The position numbers and the translations under genes are program-made. This document shows, one piece after another, positions 33,309 through 41,708 of a stretch of 64,000 nucleotides of DNA. The DNA is from Escherichia coli (GTDB lineage: Bacteria; Pseudomonadota; Gammaproteobacteria; Enterobacterales; Enterobacteriaceae): contig CP089930.1 in NCBI GenBank assembly GCA_021307345.1, forward strand, positions 3,658,001-3,722,000, read 5' to 3'. Below the pieces are notes generated by a model, which was given only the letters and a program-made list of their open reading frames with translations, was not told the DNA's origin and did no database searches. Within the stretch, counting starts at the first letter, position 1, and every line of letters starts with the position of its first letter.

Positions 33309-34121
33309 TCAGATGTAGGAAGGGCGATCGTTTTTCGGTGTATCGCCGAGAGTCGAAAGTACGGTTTTACCGATTTCGCGTGCGGAGATGACCGCCTGAC
33401 GGACTGCGCCGGAGTCTCCTGAGATAATCAGGATGACCTCATTGCTAAAGCTGGTGCCATGAGCCGGGGAGCTGTATGCCACGACATCCACATTGGCGGA
33501 CTTCAGGGCGGTATCGGCCATCAGAACACCCACAGCGGCAGGAGCGCCGACAATAACGCCGCAAGCGCGACCCAGTGGTGCGCCAAACGCTTTTTCCAGT
33601 GCATAGCTGGCGCGGGCGGTATATTGCAGTTCCAGATGTCCGGCTTCGTTGGCATAGACATCACCAAAGGTTCTGTCGAGTTCTTTTAGAGCAACTTCAA
33701 TACCGCGTTTCACGTCGGAAACATCGTTGCCACCTAAAAGGATTAACGAGCCGTGTCCGGCACCGCCTTTAGTATCGCGAGGAAGTTCAATGCTAATAAC
33801 TTCGGTGTTGGTGGCTTTTACGGCTTCATCAGCGGCCATAATGTGTGGCCCTGCACCAATACGTGCGCCCAGAATGCCAATGGAGCGATAGCGTTTTTCA
33901 AGTTTCATCGCGTCCAATAGGGCGCTATCAACGTTTGCAATGACCAGACCTACAGTGTCGCCAATAGCGGTGCCAACAAATTCCGTTAACGTGCAGCTTT
34001 TTTCTGCCATAGCCGTCTCTCGTGTTTGATGATTGGTTTCCGGGAGAACCTCATGCTTCGGTGTCGCTACGCGTGCGATGACCTGCGCCATGATCTGTTC
34101 GACCAGTTCACTGCTGCTCAT
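33309..34121 (-). CDS. pduB: Microcompartment shell protein PduB with internal start PduB'
   Basis: A trimeric tandem-BMC shell protein of 270 residues. A second in-frame ATG at 34010 (Met38, [11 protein letters not shown]) with a GAGACGG-type ribosome binding site would give PduB' of 233 residues, the two-product arrangement known in Salmonella. The N-terminal 37 residues of the long form link shell to cargo there. Domains are about 47-150 and 158-262. It overlaps pduA by 4 bases. Confidence 0.96.
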   Translation of the reverse strand: MSSSELVEQIMAQVIARVATPKHEVLPETNHQTRETAMAEKSCTLTEFVGTAIGDTVGLVIANVDSALLDAMKLEKRYRSIGILGARIGAGPHIMAADEAVKATNTEVISIELPRDTKGGAGHGSLILLGGNDVSDVKRGIEVALKELDRTFGDVYANEAGHLELQYTARASYALEKAFGAPLGRACGVIVGAPAAVGVLMADTALKSANVDVVAYSSPAHGTSFSNEVILIISGDSGAVRQAVISAREIGKTVLSTLGDTPKNDRPSYI

Positions 34122-34402
34122 GGGTTAATTCCCTTTGGTAAGATTTTTTCGACATCGGTATGTGGGCGGGGGATAACGTGTACGGCTTTCACTTCGCCGA
34201 CATTACGCGCAGCGATGGCACCTGCATCTGTTGCCGCTTTAACCGCCCCGACATCACCACGAACGATGACGGTCACCAGCCCGGAACCAATTTTTTCGTA
34301 GCCGACCAGCAATACATTTGCCGACTTCACCATGGCGTCTGCGGCCTCTATGGCGGCAGTTAATCCTTTGGTTTCTACCATTCCTAACGCTTCTTGTTGC
34401 AT
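34118..34402 (-). CDS. pduA: Microcompartment shell protein PduA
   Basis: The first gene of the operon: a hexameric BMC shell protein of 94 residues whose central pore passes 1,2-propanediol. The core reads [21 protein letters not shown], and the pore loop [16 protein letters not shown] has the small residues expected of PduA. The ribosome binding site AGGCGAGG lies 5 bases before the ATG. About 500 bases of AT-rich control DNA separate it from the divergent pduF. Confidence 0.97.
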   Translation of the reverse strand: MQQEALGMVETKGLTAAIEAADAMVKSANVLLVGYEKIGSGLVTVIVRGDVGAVKAATDAGAIAARNVGEVKAVHVIPRPHTDVEKILPKGINP

Positions 34403-34911
34403 AAAGACCTCGCCTGGATTTTTTGACGATATGACTATAAAAAAAGCGAGGAAAAAGAATGGCTGACTTAATCGCTAATGAGAAAAATTAATAGAGGTCA
34501 AATATTATAAAATTGCTTTCAGAGATTATATGTTATTCATTTATTGGTTGTTTTTGACGTGGTTTAATGTGAATTAATTGCATTGGGGACGGTGTTTTAA
34601 TTTGAAATAATACTTCGTCGAGTTTGGTTTTCTGAAATTAACTGTGATATTTGTTTAAATTTTATTATGCAGGCATGGCAATTTTTTATTGTATCAGATT
34701 GGCGATATATATAACGCCAATAGTGATGATTGCTGTAGTGAATGCTATAGCAATGACAATAATTTGCTATAGCAACACTATTTTTCCACGAATCTGACAT
34801 GCATGTTGGCAATATTTTTTTCCGCGCAATTTTTATAGTTGCGTTCGATATACACAACAATCAGCGCATTGTTGGCTGATAAAGAAAAAACTCTGTGAAA
34901 AAGGTGTCAGT
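34403..34911. promoter_or_regulatory. divergent pduA / pduF control region
   Basis: This 509-base AT-rich gap has no gene and must hold the pdu promoter (minus) and the pduF promoter (plus). It contains two perfect copies of the palindrome TGCTATAGCA at 34743-34752 and 34765-34774, starting 22 bp apart (two helical turns), and a degenerate copy TGCTGTAGTG at 34731-34740. These are candidate operators for PocR or another regulator; the assignment is inference. Confidence 0.55.
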
Positions 34912-35721
34912 ATGAATGATTCACTCAAGGCGCAATGCGTTGCCGAGTTTTTGGGCACCGGACTGTTCCTCTTTTTTGGCATTGGTTGTTTGTGTGCCCT
35001 AAAACTTGCCGGTGCAAGCCTGGGACTGTGGGAAATTTGTATTATTTGGGGGTTAGGTATTTCACTTGCTGTTTACCTTACGGCAGGCATTTCCGGTGCC
35101 CATCTTAACCCGGCGGTTACTATTGCTCTGTGGTTGTTTGCCGCTTTTCCTGGTCGTAAAGTGCTGCCATTTTGTGTGGCGCAATTAGCGGGAGCCTTTG
35201 GTGGCGCAGTTCTGGCATATTTTTTATACAGCAATTTGTTTGCCGATTTTGAATCTGCTCACAATATGGTTCGTGGTAGTGCAGAAAGTTTACAACTCGC
35301 CAGTATCTTCAGTACTTACCCGGCAGCAGCGATAAATGTATGGCAGGCTGCCTTGGTTGAAGTGGTCATAACGTCCATGTTAATGGGGTTGATTATGGCG
35401 TTGACCGATGACGGCAATGGCGTACCCAAAGGGCCGCTTGCGCCTTTACTTATTGGTATTCTGGTTGCTGTTATTGGTGCTTCTACCGGACCATTAACCG
35501 GTTTTGCCATGAATCCAGCGCGTGATTTTGGACCAAAAATTTTCACCTGGCTTGCTGGTTGGGGAGAAATTGCGATGACTGGCGGACGTAATATTCCTTA
35601 TTTCATTGTACCCATTATTGCTCCGGTCATTGGAGCCTGTGCTGGCGCGGCGATTTATCGCTTTCTTATTGCACAAAATTTACCTGTCAATAGTGTTACG
35701 CCTAAAGAGAACAGCGAATAG
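34912..35721 (+). CDS. pduF: Propanediol diffusion facilitator PduF
   Basis: A MIP/aquaglyceroporin-family channel of 269 residues letting 1,2-propanediol cross the inner membrane. Six membrane segments are visible, with the two half-helix signatures HLNPAVTI near residue 64 and MNPARDFGP near residue 199. AAGG precedes the ATG. It is transcribed away from pduA and toward pocR; a hairpin follows the gene. Confidence 0.96.
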   Translation: MNDSLKAQCVAEFLGTGLFLFFGIGCLCALKLAGASLGLWEICIIWGLGISLAVYLTAGISGAHLNPAVTIALWLFAAFPGRKVLPFCVAQLAGAFGGAVLAYFLYSNLFADFESAHNMVRGSAESLQLASIFSTYPAAAINVWQAALVEVVITSMLMGLIMALTDDGNGVPKGPLAPLLIGILVAVIGASTGPLTGFAMNPARDFGPKIFTWLAGWGEIAMTGGRNIPYFIVPIIAPVIGACAGAAIYRFLIAQNLPVNSVTPKENSE

Positions 35722-35790
35722 TGAAATAGCCTGGCAGTTATAAACGTTTATTTTTTTAGTGTTTGTGATCTGCTTTCCGAAATTATTAAA

Positions 35791-35818
35791 AAGTCTCCCG
35801 CTTCATGGAGGCTTTTGT
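35791..35818 (+). terminator. candidate terminator after pduF
   Basis: AAGTCTCC (35791-35798) pairs with GGAGGCTT (35807-35814) with one T-G pair, followed by a short T run. It would separate pduF from pocR. Confidence 0.6.
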
Positions 35819-35874
35819 TATTGTCCGTTTTGCTTCTCGTCAGTAAATCATTAAGGATGATGTGAAGATTAAAT

Positions 35875-35892
35875 GTAAAACAATTGTTTTAC
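35875..35892. promoter_or_regulatory. 18-bp perfect palindrome upstream of pocR
   Basis: GTAAAACAATTGTTTTAC is a perfect 18-base inverted repeat ending 31 bases before the pocR ATG. It is a candidate operator, for autoregulation or for a global regulator; it does not match the CRP or FNR consensus. Confidence 0.5.
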
Positions 35893-35923
35893 CATAACAA
35901 TAAATTAACTGGGAGGTTTTATC

Positions 35924-36838
35924 ATGATTTCTGCGGCGACACTTAATTCAGAACTCATTAATAAAATCGCACAGGATTTTGCGCAGGCGACTAGTCTTGC
36001 GGTTGTCGTGGTCAATATCCACGGTGATGAAATCTCCGAGCTGTTTAACTTCACTCCATTTTGTCAGATGATGCGCCAACACCCTCAGCTTAGCACTCGC
36101 TGTCGCATGAGCGATCGTTGTGGTGGTCTGGAAGCCTCTAAATCAGATCAGCCTTGTATTTACCGCTGTCATGCAGGGTTAACTGATTTCTCTATTCCTC
36201 TGGTGATTGCCGGGCATTTAGTCGGCTTTGTGTTGTGTGGACAAGTTCGCCTGCGTAATGATGATGTTGATTTGATCAATATTCTGAATGTCGATGATTG
36301 TTGGCAAGCCGACCCAGAACTACTTAATGAATTTCGCAAAGTTCCTGAGATGGATTACTCGAGAGTTATGGCCTCTGCTGATTTATTGAAGTTGATTGTG
36401 GAAAATTGCCTCAAAAAGCAACTCAATTTTGTCGTTATTAAAGAGAATAAACCTCATTCGGGTTCAGTTCGTCAGACCCGTGCGCCTAATCCCCATGATA
36501 ATAAAATGAAAAAAGCATTGCGCTATATCGATGCACATTTGTCAGACGATTTGCGTCTGGAAGATGTTGCCTCGCATGTTTATCTAAGCCCTTATTATTT
36601 CAGTAAGTTGTTTAAGAAATATCATGGGATTGGTTTTAATGCGTGGGTAAACCAACAACGAATGGCCAGCGCGCGTGAGCTGCTGTGCCATAGTGACTGG
36701 AGTATCGCCAGTATCGCGCGTAATTTAGGCTTCTCACAAACCAGTTATTTCTGCAAAGTTTTTCGCCAGACGTATCAGGTGACTCCGCAGGTTTATCGTC
36801 AGCAAATTAGTGAAAATGTAGCAGCGGAAACAGCATAA
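35924..36838 (+). CDS. pocR: Transcriptional regulator PocR (AraC family)
   Basis: The activator of pdu and cob operons in response to 1,2-propanediol. The protein is 304 residues. The N-terminal PocR sensory domain (about 12-165) is Cys-rich, with Cys residues in FTPFCQMM, TRCRMSDRCGG and DQPCIYRCHAG. The C-terminal AraC-type double helix-turn-helix (about 197-295) has DLRLEDVASHVYLSPYYFSK and WSIASIARNLGFSQTSYFCK. GGGAGG precedes the ATG. It lies between its two target operons. Confidence 0.95.
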   Translation: MISAATLNSELINKIAQDFAQATSLAVVVVNIHGDEISELFNFTPFCQMMRQHPQLSTRCRMSDRCGGLEASKSDQPCIYRCHAGLTDFSIPLVIAGHLVGFVLCGQVRLRNDDVDLINILNVDDCWQADPELLNEFRKVPEMDYSRVMASADLLKLIVENCLKKQLNFVVIKENKPHSGSVRQTRAPNPHDNKMKKALRYIDAHLSDDLRLEDVASHVYLSPYYFSKLFKKYHGIGFNAWVNQQRMASARELLCHSDWSIASIARNLGFSQTSYFCKVFRQTYQVTPQVYRQQISENVAAETA

Positions 36839-36938
36839 ATTTAATGTGGAAAATGAGGGATGATTAAATAGACGCTGGCAATATTAATTAACGTTATTTA
36901 CGTGTTATGGGATAAGTGAGATCAGCTCATAACATACG

Positions 36939-37188
36939 CTGACAGGTTCGGCACATTTGTGCCTGGGAAGAGGGTGAGAATCCCTCGCAGCCCCCGCTGC
37001 TGTAATGCTGACAACCCCGAAAATACCACTGATCGCGAGATTGGGAAGGCCGGGGAAGGATGATGCGAAGCCAGAAGACCAGCCTGTCAGTCAATACCAA
37101 CAACTTCGGTGGGAAGTGGGGTGTCCGGAAGCGCCCGGTTGAGTATTGGCGCGTCTTTATACCCCTACCACCCTGAGAGGATCAGGGT
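36939..37188 (+). ncRNA. Adenosylcobalamin riboswitch upstream of the cob genes
   Basis: The aptamer is closed by P1, CTGACAGG (36939-36946) with CCTGTCAG (37083-37090). Inside are GGGTGAGAATCCCTC, the CCCCCGCTGCTGTAA segment and the B12 box GCCAGAAGACCAGCCTG (about 37069-37085). The expression platform follows: CAATAC (37092-37097) with GTATTG (37143-37148), then CCCTGA (37171-37176) with TCAGGG (37182-37187), whose loop and stem hold the GAGAGGA ribosome binding site of the following start codon. This layout fits ligand-dependent blocking of translation initiation. It matches the cbi leader of Salmonella in organisation. Confidence 0.93.
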
Positions 37189-37323
37189 ATGGCGGCATCA
37201 TTTAGTTCCTTCATTGTAGTGCCGACAGGCACCTGGGCTGCTCTCAATGCGCGGCAATCGTTTTTCATGGTATATCAGCCTGACCGTCATTACAGGAAAC
37301 GAAGCGGAGGACGGGGGATATGA
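37189..37323 (+). pseudogene. cbiA start fused to a cbiF-like tail (remnant of the cbi operon)
   Basis: A 44-codon frame begins exactly at the riboswitch-controlled ATG. Its first 15 residues, MAASFSSFIVVPTGT, resemble the start of CbiA (a MAA...FI...GTG pattern), but the P-loop and everything after are gone. The end, MVYQPDRHYRKR, looks like the tail of CbiF, though that is less certain. The TGA at 37321 overlaps the next ATG at 37320 (ATGA). The simplest reading is a deletion joining the first and a middle cbi gene. It is likely non-functional but may still couple translation into the next frame. Confidence 0.65.
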
Positions 37324-37754
37324 AAACGATAAAACCCGAATCGATAGCCCTTTTTTGCCTCTCCTCTGGCGATATTAATCTGGCGAAATATCTGGCTGAA
37401 ATGTTGCCAATGACCTGTTTTGTTGGTGAGGACTGGCAGCAAGGTTTCTTGCCTTTTAAAGGTGGGGCTGTTCAATCGTTATCAGACGCGTATACCGATT
37501 ATTCAGTGCTGTTATTGATTGCTGAAAACAGGGTCTCCATACCAGAAAATTTCTCTCATCCTGATGGCGCGACGGTAATCGTAATCACACGGCATAATGC
37601 CCGTTTGCTGGCTGGTTCGGCTGGTGGTGCAGTAGCATTAATCCATTATCTGAATGAAATATGTCAACGCAGTGAAAATATTGCCAATGACGCATTCTGC
37701 CAGAAGTTTACACAGGGAAATCGGACTATTTCACAACACCGCCTTCGTTCGTAA
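37320..37754 (+). pseudogene. cbiG remnant (N-terminal region with internal deletion)
   Basis: The frame encodes 144 residues starting MKTIKPESIALFCLSSGD, matching the N-terminus of CbiG (cobalt-precorrin-5A hydrolase, about 350 residues). FLPFKGG and a later SAGGAVALIHYLNE segment correspond to CbiG FLPF.GG and HAGGANALTRYLA. The piece between them is shortened and the GATGIAVR-type motif is missing, as is the whole C-terminal two-thirds. The frame has GGAGG-type ribosome binding sequence and an ATGA start overlap, so it may be translated, but catalysis is not expected. Confidence 0.7.
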
Positions 37755-37877
37755 TGGATTGAGAACACTGGATTTTTATTTTCATTACGCGCAGTATTAA
37801 TTGCGGAAATGTTATTACGATCAGCAACGATGGTTCTGGTCAATGAATACCATCATACAATTGAACCAGGAGTCCGT

Positions 37878-38423
37878 ATGATGATTTTGGTGACAGGTGG
37901 TGCACGGAGCGGGAAGAGTCGGCACGCCGAGGCGCTTATTGGGGATACTCCACAGGTTCTGTATATCGCCACTTCGCAAATCCTTGATGATGAGATGGCG
38001 GCACGGATTGAGCATCATCGGCAGGGGCGTCCGGCGCATTGGCACACGGTGGAACGCTGGCAGCAGCTTGATGAGTTAATTAATGCAGACATTAATCCGC
38101 AGAACGCTGTGTTGCTGGAATGCATTACGACAATGGTGACTAATCTGTTGTTTGATTATGGCGGCGATAAAGATCCTGAAGGATGGGATTATGTGGCGAT
38201 GGAGCAAGCGATAAATGGCGAGATTCAGTTGTTGATTGCTGCCTGTCAACGTTGCCCTGCAAAGGTCGTATTAGTGACCAATGAAGTGGGAATGGGTATT
38301 GTGCCGGAGAATCGTCTGGCGCGACATTTTCGTGATATTGCCGGGCGAGTGAATCAGCAACTGGCCGCTGCGGCAGATGAAGTATGGCTGGTGGTTTCGG
38401 GTATTGGAGTAAAAATCAAATGA
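37878..38423 (+). CDS. cobU: Adenosylcobinamide kinase / adenosylcobinamide-phosphate guanylyltransferase
   Basis: Phosphorylates adenosylcobinamide and transfers GMP to give AdoCbi-GDP in nucleotide loop assembly. The protein is 181 residues. The P-loop is GGARSGKS at residues 7-14, and His46 in [11 protein letters not shown] is the residue that carries GMP in the Salmonella enzyme. AGGAG lies 6 bases before ATG 37878. The frame is open upstream to 37755 with no stop, probably cbi debris. The stop overlaps cobS (ATGA). Confidence 0.95.
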   Translation: MMILVTGGARSGKSRHAEALIGDTPQVLYIATSQILDDEMAARIEHHRQGRPAHWHTVERWQQLDELINADINPQNAVLLECITTMVTNLLFDYGGDKDPEGWDYVAMEQAINGEIQLLIAACQRCPAKVVLVTNEVGMGIVPENRLARHFRDIAGRVNQQLAAAADEVWLVVSGIGVKIK

Positions 38424-39163
38424 GTAAATTATTTTGGGCGATGCTCTCTTTCATTACGCGTCTGCCTGTACCGCGTCGTTGGTCCCAGGGGCTGGATTTC
38501 GAACATTATTCTCGCGGTATCATTACTTTTCCCTTAATTGGGTTATTGCTTGGTGCGATTAGTGGGCTGGTCTTCATGGTGTTGCAGGTATGGTGTGGTG
38601 TACCACTGGCGGCACTATTTAGCGTGCTGGTTCTGGCGCTGATGACAGGGGGATTCCACCTGGACGGTCTGGCAGATACCTGTGATGGTGTATTTTCTGC
38701 ACGTAGCCGAGATCGTATGTTGGAAATCATGCGTGATAGCCGTTTAGGCACCCACGGCGGTCTGGCATTGATTTTTGTTGTGCTGGGAAAGATTTTGATT
38801 TTGAGCGAACTGGCTCTGCGTGGTGAGCCTATCCTGGCATCGCTGGCTGCAGCATGTGCTGTCAGCCGTGGTACTGCCGCATTATTGATGTATCGTCATC
38901 ATTATGCTCGGGAAGAAGGGCTTGGCAATGTGTTCATTGGCAAAATTGATGGGCGACAAACCTGCGTCACACTAGGCTTAGCCGTAATTTTTGCTGCTGT
39001 ATTACTGCCTGGTATGCATGGTGTGGCTGCTATGGTGGTGACGATGGTGGCAATTTTCGTCCTCGGTCAGCTTTTCAAACGTACTCTGGGCGGGCAAACC
39101 GGCGATACGCTGGGAGCTGCCATAGAGCTTGGTGAGCTGGTCTTTCTGCTGGCGCTGCTATAA
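38420..39163 (+). CDS. cobS: Cobalamin synthase (adenosylcobinamide-GDP ribazoletransferase)
   Basis: An integral inner-membrane enzyme joining AdoCbi-GDP and alpha-ribazole (or its phosphate) to give adenosylcobalamin (phosphate). The protein is 247 residues with several hydrophobic segments. The conserved acidic motif [14 protein letters not shown] lies near residue 81, followed by [15 protein letters not shown]. It starts inside the cobU stop codon and ends 11 bases before cobT. Confidence 0.95.
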   Translation: MSKLFWAMLSFITRLPVPRRWSQGLDFEHYSRGIITFPLIGLLLGAISGLVFMVLQVWCGVPLAALFSVLVLALMTGGFHLDGLADTCDGVFSARSRDRMLEIMRDSRLGTHGGLALIFVVLGKILILSELALRGEPILASLAAACAVSRGTAALLMYRHHYAREEGLGNVFIGKIDGRQTCVTLGLAVIFAAVLLPGMHGVAAMVVTMVAIFVLGQLFKRTLGGQTGDTLGAAIELGELVFLLALL

Positions 39164-39174
39164 AGAGACGCAAC

Positions 39175-40254
39175 ATGCAAACACTTGCCGATTTACTGAA
39201 TACGATCCCGGCCATCGATCATGCTGCTATGTCGCGCGCACAACGGCATATTGACGGGTTACTCAAACCCGTCGGTAGTCTGGGAAGGCTGGAGGCGCTT
39301 GCCGTACAACTGGCAGGAATGCCGGGGCTGAATGGTGTTCCTCATGTGGGTAAAAAAGCGGTAGTGGTTATGTGTGCCGATCACGGCGTCTGGGATGAGG
39401 GTGTCGCTATTTCCCCGAAAGCGGTGACAGCCATTCAGGCTGAAAATATGACACGCGGAACAACCGGCGTGTGTGTTCTGGCAGCACAGGCGGGGGCTAA
39501 AGTTCATGTAATTGATGTAGGGATAGATACTGCGGAGCCAATACCCGGACTTATCAACATGCGTGTCGCTCGAGGTAGCGGCAATATAGCTTCAGGTCCT
39601 GCAATGAGCCGCTGTCAGGTTGAAGAGTTGCTTCTGGAAGTCATTCGTTATACGCGTGAACTGGCGAAAAATGGCGTCACGTTGTTTGGCGTGGGTGAGC
39701 TGGGAATGGCAAACACGACGCCGGCTGCGGCGATAGTCAGCACAATTACTGGACGCGATCCCGAAGAAGTGGTTGGTATTGGCGCAAATCTGCCGACAGA
39801 TAAACTGGCAAACAAAGTTGATGTTGTTCGTCGGGCAATTACGTTGAATCAACCGAATCCGCTGGATGGTGTTGATGTACTGGCAAAAGTTGGTGGATTT
39901 GATTTGGTCGGAATGGCTGGCGTGATCTCAGGAGCCGCTTCCTGTGGTTTACCCGTGTTGTTGGATGGCTTTCTTTCTTATGCCGCCGCGCTTGCTGCGT
40001 GCCAGATGTCACCTGCAATCAAACCGTATCTTATTCCTTCCCATTTGTCGGCAGAAAAAGGGGCGCGTATTGCGTTGGCACATTTGGAGCTGGAGCCGTA
40101 TATCAATATGGAAATGCGTTTAGGTGAGGGGAGTGGTGCGGCGCTGGCGATACCCATCATCGAAGCTGCTTGCGCGATATACAACAACATGGGCGAACTT
40201 GCTGCCAGCAACATTATTCTACCGGGGAATACAACTTCTGAATTGAACAGCTAA
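39175..40254 (+). CDS. cobT: Nicotinate-nucleotide--dimethylbenzimidazole phosphoribosyltransferase
   Basis: Activates the lower ligand: nicotinate mononucleotide plus 5,6-dimethylbenzimidazole gives alpha-ribazole phosphate. The protein is 359 residues. Conserved blocks are [12 protein letters not shown] near residue 29, [12 protein letters not shown] near residue 66, and [12 protein letters not shown] near 313, which contains the catalytic Glu. It is the last gene of the truncated cob operon. Confidence 0.95.
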   Translation: MQTLADLLNTIPAIDHAAMSRAQRHIDGLLKPVGSLGRLEALAVQLAGMPGLNGVPHVGKKAVVVMCADHGVWDEGVAISPKAVTAIQAENMTRGTTGVCVLAAQAGAKVHVIDVGIDTAEPIPGLINMRVARGSGNIASGPAMSRCQVEELLLEVIRYTRELAKNGVTLFGVGELGMANTTPAAAIVSTITGRDPEEVVGIGANLPTDKLANKVDVVRRAITLNQPNPLDGVDVLAKVGGFDLVGMAGVISGAASCGLPVLLDGFLSYAAALAACQMSPAIKPYLIPSHLSAEKGARIALAHLELEPYINMEMRLGEGSGAALAIPIIEAACAIYNNMGELAASNIILPGNTTSELNS

Positions 40255-40318
40255 AAACGAAAAGTCTGATAAAAGCTATACTTATCGGATGGCTTTCGCG
40301 ACTTAGGAAAGGGATATG

Positions 40319-41251
40319 ATGCGTCGTGTAAATATTCTTTGTTCATTTGCTCTGCTTTTTGCCAGTCATAATAGCCTGGCGGTAACTTATCCATTACCCC
40401 CAGAGGGGAGTCGTTTAGTGGGGCAGCAACTTACAGTAACGGTTCCCGATCACAATACCCAGCCGCTGGAAACTTTTGCCGCGCAGTACGGACAAGGGCT
40501 GAGTAATATGCTGGAAGCGAATCCGGGGGCTGATGTTTTCTTGCCGAAGTCTGGTTCGCAGCTCACCATTCCGCAGCAACTGATTTTACCCGCCACTGTG
40601 CGAAAAGGAATTGTGGTTAATGTCGCCGAGATGCGTCTGTATTACTACCCACCAGACAGTAATACTGTGGAAGTGTTTCCTATTGGTATTGGTCAGGCTG
40701 GACGAGAAACCCCGCGTAATTGGGTGACAGCCGTCGAGCGTAAACAAGAAGCACCAACCTGGACGCCAACCCCTAACACTCGTCGTGAATATGCAAAGCG
40801 TGGGGAGAGTCTGCCTGCATTTGTCCCAGCCGGACCCGATAATCCTATGGGGTTGTACGCTATTTATATCGGCAGGTTATATGCCATTCACGGTACTAAT
40901 GCCAATTTTGGGATTGGCCTACGGGTAAGTCAGGGTTGTATTCGTCTGCGCAATGACGATATCAAATATCTGTTTGATAATGTTCCGGTAGGGACGCGCG
41001 TGCAACTTATTGATCAGCCAGTGAAATACACAACGGAGCCGGATGGTTCAAAGTGGCTGGAAGTTCATGAGCCGCTGTCGCGCAATCGTGCAGAATATGA
41101 GTCCGACCGAAAAGTGCCATTGCCGGTGACGCCTTCCTTGCGGGCGTTTATCAACGGGCAAGAAGTTGATGTGAATCGCGCGAATGCTGCGTTGCAACGT
41201 CGATCGGGAATGCCGGTACAAATTAACTCTGGCTCAAAGCAGATGTTTTAA
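40319..41251 (+). CDS. ldtA: L,D-transpeptidase LdtA (ErfK)
   Basis: A periplasmic YkuD-fold transpeptidase that attaches Braun lipoprotein to peptidoglycan. The protein is 310 residues from the second of two tandem ATGs (40316 and 40319). A signal peptide covers 1-21 ([13 protein letters not shown]). A LysM-like segment lies near 38-85, and the YkuD domain about 95-230 has the catalytic signature IHGTNANFG...[11 protein letters not shown] with the active-site Cys. A bidirectional hairpin separates it from a convergent tRNA-Asn. Confidence 0.95.
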   Translation: MRRVNILCSFALLFASHNSLAVTYPLPPEGSRLVGQQLTVTVPDHNTQPLETFAAQYGQGLSNMLEANPGADVFLPKSGSQLTIPQQLILPATVRKGIVVNVAEMRLYYYPPDSNTVEVFPIGIGQAGRETPRNWVTAVERKQEAPTWTPTPNTRREYAKRGESLPAFVPAGPDNPMGLYAIYIGRLYAIHGTNANFGIGLRVSQGCIRLRNDDIKYLFDNVPVGTRVQLIDQPVKYTTEPDGSKWLEVHEPLSRNRAEYESDRKVPLPVTPSLRAFINGQEVDVNRANAALQRRSGMPVQINSGSKQMF

Positions 41252-41272
41252 AATAGCTGTTGTATAAAAAGC

Positions 41273-41300
41273 AAAAAGCCTGCTCTAAAGCAGGCTTTTT
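41273..41300. terminator. bidirectional terminator between ldtA and tRNA-Asn
   Basis: AAAAAGCCTGCT (41273-41284) pairs with AGCAGGCTTTTT (41289-41300) around CTAA. A and T runs on both sides serve ldtA on plus and the tRNA on minus. Confidence 0.88.
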
Positions 41301-41306
41301 TGAATT

Positions 41307-41382
41307 TGGCTCCTCTGACTGGACTCGAACCAGTGACATACGGATTAACAGTCCGCCGTTCTACCGACTGAACTACAGAGGA
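41307..41382 (-). tRNA. tRNA-Asn(GTT), copy 1
   Basis: A 76-base cloverleaf with encoded CCA, reading TCCTCTGTAGTTCAGTCGG from its 5' end, with anticodon GTT and T-loop GGTTCGAGTCC. It is identical to the three other tRNA-Asn copies in this window. By context (between ldtA and nac) it corresponds to K-12 asnV. Asn tRNA genes are integration sites for islands, but none is inserted here. Confidence 0.97.
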
Positions 41383-41400
41383 ATCGTGAGAACGGGGCGC

Positions 41401-41429
41401 ATATTAATGGCAGTACATGACGATGTCAA
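41401..41429 (-). promoter_or_regulatory. promoter of tRNA-Asn copy 1
   Basis: On the minus strand TTGACA (plus 41424-41429), a 17-base spacer and TAATAT (plus 41401-41406), followed by a GC-rich discriminator typical of stringently controlled stable RNA promoters. Confidence 0.85.
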
Positions 41430-41502
41430 AGGGGGAAATGCATTTTTTTGTTCGTTTGCTGCCAATTTCAACAAAATGATGAACTTTCAATCTTTTTAAT
41501 CA

Positions 41503-41519
41503 TGTTCCATCGTGGTGCA
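41503..41519 (+). promoter_or_regulatory. candidate NtrC binding site upstream of nac
   Basis: TGTTCCATCGTGGTGCA is an imperfect dyad close to the NtrC consensus TGCACCA-N5-TGGTGCA. It lies about 117 bases upstream of the sigma-54 -24 element, a usual enhancer distance. Confidence 0.65.
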
Positions 41520-41635
41520 TGACATCCTTTCATGGGGCAGGGAATGCTTCTCCTGGCTTAAAGAGCCAATGACGAAACAATCATAATCTCTTATTTGACG
41601 GGCGATTAGCTTTCGTATCAACGCCAAAACGAAAC

Positions 41636-41651
41636 TGGCAAGTATCTTGCA
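41636..41651 (+). promoter_or_regulatory. sigma-54 promoter of nac
   Basis: TGGCAAGTATCTTGCA carries the invariant GG (-24) and GC (-12) pairs at the correct 10-base spacing, 57 bases before the nac ATG. It implies nitrogen-limitation control through NtrC. Confidence 0.88.
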
Positions 41652-41708
41652 ATCTGGTTGTTAGTAATGTCGGCACTCGGGCTGACGCTTAAAAAAACCG
41701 GAGGCACC

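Noticed and set aside
27950-34402. Repeated sequence shared by pduJ and pduA
   Set aside because: It reflects two paralogous BMC genes, not a mobile or CRISPR-type repeat.
41260-41499. Frame of 79 codons encoding DWTRTSDIRINSPPFYRLNY across tRNA-Asn copy 1 (similar frames at 43649-43846 and 49918-50130)
   Set aside because: These are the complement of tRNA-Asn genes. The shared peptide is the antisense of the tRNA, a well-known annotation artefact.
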